A stretch of 7,749 nt of DNA from an archaeon. GTDB lineage: Archaea; Nanobdellota; Nanobdellia; Pacearchaeales; GW2011-AR1. The notes beneath the pieces are model-generated. The model was not told the DNA's origin. It was given only the letters and a program-made list of their open reading frames with translations, and searched no databases. Positions 1 to 4,067 of this stretch are shown here, in pieces. How positions within the stretch are numbered: position 1 is the first letter of the stretch; every line of letters starts with the position of its first letter. Made by a program: the position numbers and the translations under genes. Location: the NCBI GenBank assembly GCA_027318675.1, contig DAHVOT010000033.1:1-7749 (forward strand), written 5' to 3'.

Positions 1-188
1 TGATAATCTTCCCACTCATCAATATCATCATTAATACACCACTGGCATTGGTGAGCGTATTTCTGTAATGCTCTATGAGTTAATGGAACAACAACAATTA
101 TATTATCATCTTTATATAGTTCCACCCTTTCACTTCTTGGAACCCTAACTTCTTTTATTATTCTTCTTATGGATTCTTGTAGTTTCAT
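1..188 (-). CDS. Partial phage-type hypothetical protein (5' end only)
   Basis: The first 62 residues of a gene that runs off the left edge. The start is well supported. ATG at 188-186 overlaps the stop of the upstream gene as ATGA, and a GAGGT Shine-Dalgarno lies at 201-197, 8 nt ahead. The product begins with an amphipathic basic helix (MKLQESIRRIIKEV). A strand pair (residues about 21-36) then leads into VVVPLTHRALQKYAHQCQWC at residues 32-51, followed by an acidic stretch. From memory, both the short LxxxIRRIIKE-type N-terminus and a 'PLTHxAxxxY..(K/Q)WC' segment recur in proteins of tailed phages, especially environmental ones. Their biochemical role is not known to me. With the adjacent endonuclease-V-like gene this suggests a pair acquired from a virus. 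Gene and start are clear; the family link is tentative and function is unknown. Confidence 0.75.
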   Translation of the reverse strand, partial: MKLQESIRRIIKEVRVPRSERVELYKDDNIIVVVPLTHRALQKYAHQCQWCINDDIDEWEDY

Positions 189-430
189 TTGATTAAACCT
201 CTTTTTTTCATTTCTTCTTTTATTATTAAAAACCTCTTATCAAGATATTTTAGTTTATTCTTAAAAAACAGAATGTGCCCAGGCCCAAGCTTGTAATTCT
301 CAGGAATTTTTTTTATTTCTAATCTAGGATTTTTCTTTACATATCCTAATAACATTAATGTTTCATTATACTCTGCTATTAAATGCTGATCTGCAAGATA
401 TTTTGGATTAATTATATTTATTCTCACCAT
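185..430 (-). CDS. denV: Short T4 endonuclease V-like protein (pyrimidine-dimer DNA glycosylase family)
   Basis: The 81-residue product aligns without gaps to the N-terminus of T4 endonuclease V (DenV), which cuts the glycosyl bond at cyclobutane pyrimidine dimers and nicks the abasic site. Shared landmarks are MxRIN (1-5), LADQHLxAEYxE (12-23) and a GPGHxxFFxxKLxxLxKR region at about residues 49-66. The catalytic Glu23 and Arg3 are present. The nucleophile in T4 is the amino group of Thr2. Here residue 2 is Val, still compatible with Met removal. Arg22 and Arg26, which contact DNA in T4, are Asn and Met. The protein stops at 81 residues where T4 has 138, so the aromatic C-terminal tail (WYKYYGKAIY in T4) is missing. 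The gene lies 37 bp after eL31 and is coupled by ATGA to the next gene. Its last codons also carry that gene's Shine-Dalgarno. Family assignment is firm; dimer-specific activity is uncertain. Confidence 0.88.
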   Translation of the reverse strand: MVRINIINPKYLADQHLIAEYNETLMLLGYVKKNPRLEIKKIPENYKLGPGHILFFKNKLKYLDKRFLIIKEEMKKRGLIK

Positions 431-467
431 TTTATTATTAACAGTTATTAAGAATTGTTCTTTAACT

Positions 468-1052
468 TTATTTCTGAAGCGCTACCCTAACAGGCTTAGC
501 TGCTTTTTTTGGTTTTTCAGTCTGATGTTTAGCTTCCTTAGCTTTATCTTTTTGGAATTTTTGAGTTGCTTCTACTGTTGCTTTTTCCTTTTCAACAGCT
601 TCTTTTTTGTCGTCTAAACCATCTTTATTTTTATCTTTGTCTTCAGCTGGTTTTTGCAAGTTTTCCTTCATTTTTTGCATCATACCTTTTTTGTTTTCAA
701 TGCTTTCAAGAGCAGATTTTTTCATTTTTTCTTCTCTTAATTTCTTGAATTTAAGATTATTTGGATAATCAACAAGTTGCACAAGAACATTTTCTCCTTC
801 TCTTATTGCCTTTACTTTTATTTTGTGAGGATGTTTTCTTATTCCTCTTGCCCACAAAAACTGATTTAGGTCTTTGTCTATTTTTATTTTGTTTAAATCT
901 CTATTTTCAACTTTCATATGTTTGGCTAAGAATTCTTTTATTGTCTTTATTGCCTTAGGAGTTTTTTTGTATCTTGCAACAACTCTGCTTTTTTCTCTTA
1001 ATGGAATAACATATTCTCTTTCAAGTTTATTTTCTGATTTTTTATTTGCCAT
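468..1052 (-). CDS. rpl31e: Large ribosomal subunit protein eL31 with long charged C-terminal extension
   Basis: Residues about 11-112 match archaeal eL31, a protein near the polypeptide exit tunnel of the large subunit. The landmarks are REYVIPLREK, the AIKTIKEFLAKHMKV helix, the KIKIDKDLNQFLWARGIRK segment and the KIKVKAIREG strand. Archaeal eL31 normally ends near this point at roughly 90 residues. Here about 80 more residues follow, rich in Lys, Glu and Ala and predicted disordered or coiled. They include DKDKNKDGLDD at 138-148. This fits a DxNxDGxxD calcium-binding loop as seen in thrombospondin type-3 or dockerin-like repeats. The gene is last in a tight ribosomal operon, with a one-base gap from the preceding stop. 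No strong Shine-Dalgarno is visible, which suggests translational coupling. Core identity is certain; the role of the tail is unknown. Confidence 0.96.
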   Translation of the reverse strand: MANKKSENKLEREYVIPLREKSRVVARYKKTPKAIKTIKEFLAKHMKVENRDLNKIKIDKDLNQFLWARGIRKHPHKIKVKAIREGENVLVQLVDYPNNLKFKKLREEKMKKSALESIENKKGMMQKMKENLQKPAEDKDKNKDGLDDKKEAVEKEKATVEATQKFQKDKAKEAKHQTEKPKKAAKPVRVALQK

Positions 1053-1053
1053 T

Positions 1054-1518
1054 TTAATTTGATTCTATATCTTCTATAAGCGCAAGATTTTCTGAGTTTA
1101 TTTCTTTTAATTGATATCCCCATTCACTTTGAAACATGAATTTGACTGCATTCATTTTAAGATGACTCTCATCTGGATTATCTATATATATATTTATTTT
1201 GTGTTGGTCTTTTCTATAATTAGCATGCACGATAGCTCTTCCTTGAGGACCCTTATAGATTATTGTTTCTTTATAATCTTTATATCCTTGAGTATTTTCC
1301 ATGAATTCTTTCTGTTTTAAAGAAGGCTTATTTATTCTCTCCCAGTTATAGGATGTGAAATTAAGGTCACTGAAATCTGGTTTACCCCTTACTAAGAATA
1401 CTCCCATTTCTTTTCTTTGTACTTTTTCTGGAGTTGACTCTATCTCTAAAAATTTTCCATCCAGACTTCTATTACTGTATATAGAATGCCTTTTGTATCT
1501 TGGGTTCTCATTTATCAT
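1054..1518 (-). CDS. Hypothetical protein embedded in ribosomal protein operon
   Basis: A 154-residue soluble protein that I do not recognise. It has no membrane segment, signal peptide or cysteine. The N-terminus is basic and polar. The middle (about residues 38-60) contains GVFLVRGKPDFSDLNF and an aromatic SYNWER stretch. The C-terminal half shows alternating strand-like segments (ETIIYKG, RAIVHANY, HKINIYI) followed by a helix-prone region (about 120-150), so an alpha/beta fold is plausible. It sits between eL39 and eL31 with one-base gaps on both sides (stop to start), so it should be co-transcribed and translated with them. In many archaea eL39 and eL31 are adjacent, with a PDCD5-type protein just upstream of eL39. 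This gene is not PDCD5-like. Its place suggests a role at the ribosome, but that is inference from location only. Confidence 0.88.
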   Translation of the reverse strand: MINENPRYKRHSIYSNRSLDGKFLEIESTPEKVQRKEMGVFLVRGKPDFSDLNFTSYNWERINKPSLKQKEFMENTQGYKDYKETIIYKGPQGRAIVHANYRKDQHKINIYIDNPDESHLKMNAVKFMFQSEWGYQLKEINSENLALIEDIESN

Positions 1519-1519
1519 T

Positions 1520-1723
1520 TTAACCGAAATGTGACTTTCTCCTTTTTCCTGGTTTAATATGAAGTTTAGTTCTTCTCCACGATCTTTTTCTGTTAGTCAT
1601 TATTGATGGGTGTACTCTCTTGCCTGTTCCGTATTTTTTAATAACTGCCCAGACAGGAGCCCATTTAGTCTGACGTCCTTTCTTTGCAAGTGTTCTTTTT
1701 TTATTTTTATTTTTAATAGGCAT
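1520..1723 (-). CDS. rpl39e: Large ribosomal subunit protein eL39
   Basis: A very basic 67-residue protein with the eL39 signature: KKRTLAKKGRQ at 8-18, WAPVWAVIKK at 21-30 and NRKRSWRRTKL at 44-54. The last corresponds to the NPKRRHWRRSKL ending of typical archaeal eL39. The protein lines the exit tunnel of the large subunit. It is longer than the usual roughly 51 residues, with a few extra residues in the middle (GTGKRVHPS) and a basic tail after the normal end (HIKPGKRRKSHFG). An AGAAGGAG Shine-Dalgarno stands in the end of eS19, GGAG at 1736-1733, nine bases before ATG. It is the second gene of the eS19 operon with a one-base gap on each side. Confidence 0.95.
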   Translation of the reverse strand: MPIKNKNKKRTLAKKGRQTKWAPVWAVIKKYGTGKRVHPSIMTNRKRSWRRTKLHIKPGKRRKSHFG

Positions 1724-1724
1724 T

Positions 1725-2153
1725 TTATTTTACTCCTTCTAAGAATTTCTTTCCTTTATCTGTTAATATTCTTCCTGGTTTTTTGCTTCTTACTCCCCTA
1801 ACTGGTTTTTGAATCTCTGTAAAACCAGCTTTATCTGATTGCTGTAGAATTGTTCTGATTATCTTTCCTGAGCCTTTAGAGAATTTTTCAGGTTTAAATC
1901 CCCTGTTATTCTTTGAACCATATTTTGTTCTTAATCTTTGAACCCCTATTGAACCTTTTTTGTAAATATTTCTAAGAACAGATGCAGCTCTTTTATGCCA
2001 GAAATCTTGATCTTCTATTGGTCTTTCTTTCCCTGCTCCAGATTTAACGAATTTTGCCCATTCTGGTTCATTAAATTCAGGAATTTTCTTTAGCGCCTCA
2101 GCTAATTTTATATTGTATTCTTGAGCACGTATATCATATACTGAATTTTCCAT
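1725..2153 (-). CDS. rps19e: Small ribosomal subunit protein eS19
   Basis: The 142 residues match archaeal eS19 over their whole length. Landmarks are EPEWAKFVKSG (29-39), KERP (42-45), DFWHKRAASVLRNIYKKG (50-67), the GVQRLRTKYG segment (70-79), NRGFKPEKFSKGSGKIIRTI (83-102) and the winged-helix end GRILTDKGKKFLE. eS19 lies in the head of the small subunit and in eukaryotes is needed for pre-40S maturation. It is the first gene of an operon with eL39, an unknown protein and eL31. Transcription should start from the TATA box at 2250-2243, giving a leader of roughly 65-70 nt that contains a three-way-junction fold. The ATG at 2153 has only a weak AGAAG upstream, so initiation may depend on leader structure. 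Confidence 0.97.
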   Translation of the reverse strand: MENSVYDIRAQEYNIKLAEALKKIPEFNEPEWAKFVKSGAGKERPIEDQDFWHKRAASVLRNIYKKGSIGVQRLRTKYGSKNNRGFKPEKFSKGSGKIIRTILQQSDKAGFTEIQKPVRGVRSKKPGRILTDKGKKFLEGVK

Positions 2154-2175
2154 TTTAGTTCTTCTACTGATTTAT

Positions 2176-2222
2176 TAGGCTTGTCTTGCGACAATAGATT
2201 AACTCTTTGAGTTATTTGCCTA
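2176..2222 (-). promoter_or_regulatory. Predicted three-way-junction RNA in the eS19 operon leader
   Basis: Read on the minus strand, three perfectly paired stems nest in 47 nt. The outer stem UAGGC (2222-2218) pairs with GCCUA (2180-2176). Arm one is UAACUC-AAA-GAGUUA (2214-2200). Arm two is UUGUC-GCAA-GACAA (2194-2181), whose loop is a GNRA tetraloop closed by C-G. The joining strands are AAA, AUCUA and zero nucleotides, a geometry that favours stacking of arm two on the outer stem. The element starts within a few bases of the transcription start predicted from the TATA box and ends 22 nt before the eS19 ATG. It may be an autoregulatory binding site for a protein of the operon or a 5' stabiliser. 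Pairing is seen in the sequence; function is inference. Confidence 0.55.
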
Positions 2223-2242
2223 GAAATTATGATTAAAGAGGG

Positions 2243-2250
2243 TTTATAAA
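2243..2250 (-). promoter_or_regulatory. TATA box of the eS19-eL39-eL31 operon
   Basis: TTTATAAA stands in the 110-bp spacer between the CRM gene stop and the eS19 start, the longest non-coding stretch in the window. Archaeal transcription starts about 25 bp downstream of the box centre, predicting a start near 2219-2222 and a leader of roughly 65-70 nt. The box begins 13 bp after the stop of the preceding gene. Confidence 0.55.
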
Positions 2251-2263
2251 GTATTTGGTTTGA

Positions 2264-2548
2264 TTAGAATTGCTTTTCTTCTGCAGAGTTTTCCTTTAAA
2301 TCTTCTCGCATATCTCTTCTCCATTTTTTAACAACTATAGTATAACCAATTATCCTAGATGTATAATGATTTCCAAGTTCTTTTACTATCTTTTCATTTA
2401 TTTCTTTTAATTCTTCTCTGTCTCTGCAGCAGCTTCTCAATACGGAGATCTTAACATTTTTTGTACTATCAAAATGATGCTTAAGATTACATATGAATTG
2501 CTCTGTTATTCCGTTTTTACCTAATTGAATTTGTCTTATTGTTGGCAT
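2264..2548 (-). CDS. CRS1/YhbY (CRM) domain RNA-binding protein
   Basis: A 94-residue protein made almost entirely of one CRM domain. It shows QIQLGKNGIT at 7-15 with the GKNG loop (GxxG type, residues 10-13) that contacts RNA. A first helix (TEQFICNLKHHF) and the strand VKISVLRS follow. A second helix region (REELKEINEKIVKELG) and the strand IIGYTIVVKK (66-75) complete the fold. In bacteria YhbY binds pre-50S ribosomes; in plants CRM proteins act in intron splicing. The archaeal role is not settled. The first residues usual in longer members are shortened, and a charged tail of about 18 residues follows the domain. A GAGG Shine-Dalgarno at 2559-2556 stands 7 nt ahead of ATG. The gene begins 2 bp after the NFACT-R stop and is surely its operon partner. 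Confidence 0.88.
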   Translation of the reverse strand: MPTIRQIQLGKNGITEQFICNLKHHFDSTKNVKISVLRSCCRDREELKEINEKIVKELGNHYTSRIIGYTIVVKKWRRDMREDLKENSAEEKQF

Positions 2549-2550
2549 AT

Positions 2551-2946
2551 TTATTCCTCTGTTTTATTTTTTTCAATATACTCTTCTATTTTTCTCTTTT
2601 TTACTTTAATTATCTTTGGTTTTTTGTTTAATCCCCATGTCCCACTTTTCATTGACTTTTCTTTGTAAACTTCTTTTCCTGTAAATTGATGGACATTAAC
2701 ATCTCCTTTGTTGTCTCTCCAGTCCTGGCTTTTAGATGCGCAGATTATCGCAGAAAGATTTATTTCTTGTTTCGTAGGTTTAGGATTTATTTTATCAATA
2801 ATGCAAAAAGGACTTCCTGGTTTTGCAGTATGAAATATCATATTTGCCTTGCCCTTGTATCTCTCAACAAGTTCATCATTGCCTTCAGAATTTCTTCCTA
2901 GAAGTATCCTTGTTCCAGAATCTAAAATAATTTCTCTAGGTTTCAT
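2551..2946 (-). CDS. Stand-alone NFACT-R (DUF814) domain protein
   Basis: The 131-residue product is a lone NFACT-R domain, the RNA-binding C-terminal module of the Rqc2/RqcH/Tae2 (COG1293) proteins of ribosome quality control. Landmarks are ILLGRNSEGNDELVERY (14-30), matching the G(R/K)(N/D)xxxNDxLV motif, and NMIFHTAKPGSPFCII (35-50), matching the D(I/L)xxHxxxxPGSHVII-type motif. SGTWGLNKKPKIIKVK (101-116) matches the TGSFMIRGKKN-type end. The NFACT-N, HhH and coiled-coil parts that bind tRNA and 50S in full Rqc2 are absent. Stand-alone versions exist in archaea and bacteria and have been linked to tRNA or rRNA biology; the exact function is unknown to me. The ATG lies about 25 bp from the centre of the TATA box at 2968-2976, so the transcript should be leaderless. 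Confidence 0.88.
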   Translation of the reverse strand: MKPREIILDSGTRILLGRNSEGNDELVERYKGKANMIFHTAKPGSPFCIIDKINPKPTKQEINLSAIICASKSQDWRDNKGDVNVHQFTGKEVYKEKSMKSGTWGLNKKPKIIKVKKRKIEEYIEKNKTEE

Positions 2947-2967
2947 ATTTTAATTAAAGAGAGAATG

Positions 2968-2976
2968 TTTAAAAAA
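2968..2976. promoter_or_regulatory. Shared bidirectional TATA box between divergent genes
   Basis: TTTAAAAAA on the plus strand reads TTTTTTAAA on the minus strand. Its centre (2972) is 25-26 bp from the plus-strand ATG (2997) and 25-26 bp from the minus-strand ATG (2946), exactly where a leaderless archaeal promoter is expected in both directions. The whole intergenic region is 50 bp and has no other convincing TATA box. Neither gene has a Shine-Dalgarno, which agrees with leaderless transcripts. Confidence 0.5.
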
Positions 2977-2996
2977 TGTATTGATTACTTTATTTG

Positions 2997-3257
2997 ATGG
3001 CAAATAAGAGTTTTTATGAGATTTTAAATACAAATTCCCACACAAAAGAATCTATTCATAATTTATATTTTAAGATGGATACTCGAGGTCCAGTATATAG
3101 TATTAACTTTGGAGAAAAATATCCTGATCCAAAACAATCCATAGAAAATGATGATTTTATAATTGAGATGAAAACACCTGTAGTTAAAGAAATAATTGAT
3201 AAAGAGATAAAAAAGAAAATACTCTCAAGACTAATTCATCATGATAAATGTTTTTAA
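2997..3257 (+). CDS. Hypothetical protein, only plus-strand gene
   Basis: An 86-residue soluble protein with no recognised family. The reading frame could start one codon earlier at a TTG, but the ATG fits a leaderless start 25 bp after the TATA centre. Codon use is purine-rich and natural for this genome (GAA, GAT, AAA, ATA), and no minus-strand gene competes for the space. That makes it a real gene rather than an antisense shadow. The N-terminus is polar. The middle has GPVYSINFGEKYPDP (residues about 31-45). The C-terminus is a lysine-rich amphipathic helix (VVKEIIDKEIKKKILSRLI) followed by HHDKCF with one cysteine. It is transcribed away from the NFACT-R/CRM pair and converges on the Nudix gene, with 8 bp between the two stops. 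Confidence 0.72.
   Translation: MANKSFYEILNTNSHTKESIHNLYFKMDTRGPVYSINFGEKYPDPKQSIENDDFIIEMKTPVVKEIIDKEIKKKILSRLIHHDKCF
3207..3221 (-). terminator. Possible oligo-T terminator of the RuBisCO unit
   Basis: The minus strand reads TATTTTCTTTTTTAT about 45-60 nt past the Nudix stop. Archaeal termination needs mainly U-runs, so this could end the RuBisCO-DUF5654-Nudix transcript. It lies inside lysine codons of the convergent plus-strand gene, so the run may owe its existence only to coding. Confidence 0.25.
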
Positions 3258-3265
3258 TGCGATAT

Positions 3266-3754
3266 TCATCTTTTCTTTTTTATCAGCCAATCATTAACTA
3301 TTTTCATACACTTCTTTTGATTTGGCCATGTAAGCATTTTTTGAGCTTCATTGAAAGAAACCCATTTATATCCATTATGTTCTATTGGGTCTAATTTCAA
3401 TTTCCCATCTCCTTTCTCAACGTGTACAGCAAAAAGATGATATGTTTGACCTATTTTACCTGGTCTATCCCATATTTTTTTAAGATAGAGATAAATTCCA
3501 TGTTCTTTAAATCGTTTTACTTTTAATACTTTTAATCCTGTTTCTTCACTTACTTCTCTTTTTGCAGCAGTCTTCTTTGTTTCAAATCTTTCGATTTTTC
3601 CTTTTGGAAATTCCCATCCTTTCCAGTGTTTTTTTCTTTTCAGGAGTATATATTCTATTTTCTTTTCAGGACTTATGTAGTACGTTACTGCAAATACTGC
3701 TCTTCTGTATTTGTCTTTATTTTTATCACTTCTTTTTTTCATTTTTATTCTCAT
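3266..3754 (-). CDS. Nudix hydrolase, asymmetric Ap4A hydrolase type
   Basis: A 162-residue Nudix protein with a perfect Nudix box at residues 52-74: G52, E58, then R66-E67, E70-E71, T72, G73, L74 (GX5EX7REUXEEXGU). This helix-loop-helix binds the metal for cleaving a pyrophosphate linked to a nucleoside. Before it, AVFAVTYYI and IEYILLKRKKHWKGWEFPKG are typical of the Ap4A hydrolase branch. So is the C-terminal YKWVSFNEAQKMLTWPNQKK segment. Ap4A hydrolases give AMP and ATP; mRNA-decapping or dNTP-cleaning roles cannot be excluded. The start is ambiguous: Met1 (3754) has a GAGG only 3 nt ahead, and Met5 (3742) has it 15 nt ahead. Either overlaps the DUF5654 gene end (stop at 3726), so translation should be coupled. 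Confidence 0.9.
   Translation of the reverse strand: MRIKMKKRSDKNKDKYRRAVFAVTYYISPEKKIEYILLKRKKHWKGWEFPKGKIERFETKKTAAKREVSEETGLKVLKVKRFKEHGIYLYLKKIWDRPGKIGQTYHLFAVHVEKGDGKLKLDPIEHNGYKWVSFNEAQKMLTWPNQKKCMKIVNDWLIKKKR
3271..3282 (+). terminator. Possible oligo-T terminator of the plus-strand gene
   Basis: TTTTCTTTTTTA begins 14 bp after the stop of the plus-strand gene, the expected form of an archaeal U-rich terminator. It lies within the last lysine codons of the Nudix gene, so chance through coding is a real alternative. Confidence 0.3.
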
Positions 3755-4067
3755 CTTCCTCTTCTTTTTCTTTAAGCAATCTTGAGATTAACATTATTCC
3801 TAATACACATATAACTGTTACAATTAATGCTCCTACAACTGTTCCAGCCAATGTTGCATTGTTAGATACTTTGTTTACAAGTTCAGTTATAACATCTTTC
3901 CAGACAAGAGCTATCAAGAAACCAAATGCAGCAAGTATGGCTGTATTCATTTCTTTTTTGAATTCTTTTTTAAAAGTCTTTACTCCTTTTTTTGCTTTTT
4001 CTTTTATCTTATCTGCTTTTATTTTTTCAAGTTCGAGTATTTGGGCTTTTGTTAATTTTTCTATCAT
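3726..4067 (-). CDS. DUF5654-type two-helix membrane protein
   Basis: A 113-residue protein. A charged N-terminal coiled-coil-like helix (1-40, Lys/Glu-rich) is followed by NTAILAAFGFLIALVWKDVI (41-60). That is the conserved block of the DUF5654 family of small archaeal membrane proteins. A second hydrophobic helix lies at about 72-95, and a tail of nearly only Lys and Glu closes the protein. Charge distribution puts both termini in the cytoplasm with a short hairpin outside. The function of the family is not known. The ATG follows directly on the RuBisCO stop (TAAATG), and the gene end overlaps the Nudix start, so the three genes form one translation-coupled unit. The reason a membrane protein is placed between two soluble nucleotide enzymes is not evident. 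Confidence 0.85.
   Translation of the reverse strand: MIEKLTKAQILELEKIKADKIKEKAKKGVKTFKKEFKKEMNTAILAAFGFLIALVWKDVITELVNKVSNNATLAGTVVGALIVTVICVLGIMLISRLLKEKEEEDENKNEKKK

Noticed and set aside
185..188. Frameshift joining the short endonuclease-V-like protein to the next gene
   Set aside because: The next frame has its own Shine-Dalgarno and ATG, and its sequence does not resemble the missing C-terminal part of T4 endonuclease V.
431..467. Palindrome TAAC-A-GTTA between eL31 and the endonuclease-V-like gene
   Set aside because: It is too short and AT-rich to separate from chance, and no T-run follows on the minus strand, so it was not called a terminator or operator.
566..1062. Three overlapping plus-strand frames rich in Leu and Phe
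   Set aside because: They are antisense shadows of the lysine-rich eL31 gene and its tail. They look like membrane proteins only because reverse AAA/GAA codons read as Phe/Leu/Ser.
1111..1801. Plus-strand frames at 1111-1320 and 1610-1801
   Set aside because: They are antisense to the unknown operon gene, eL39 and the end of eS19, with no promoter or family likeness.
2154..2263. A tRNA or other classic RNA gene in the spacer before eS19
   Set aside because: The paired element is only 47 nt with two inner arms. It has no acceptor stem, anticodon arm or T-loop signature, so a leader structure is the better reading.
2686..2901. Plus-strand frame inside the NFACT-R gene
   Set aside because: It is antisense to a clear domain match and has no independent support.
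2994..2996. TTG as start codon of the plus-strand gene
   Set aside because: The ATG directly after it fits the leaderless distance from the TATA box equally well and is the more common start.
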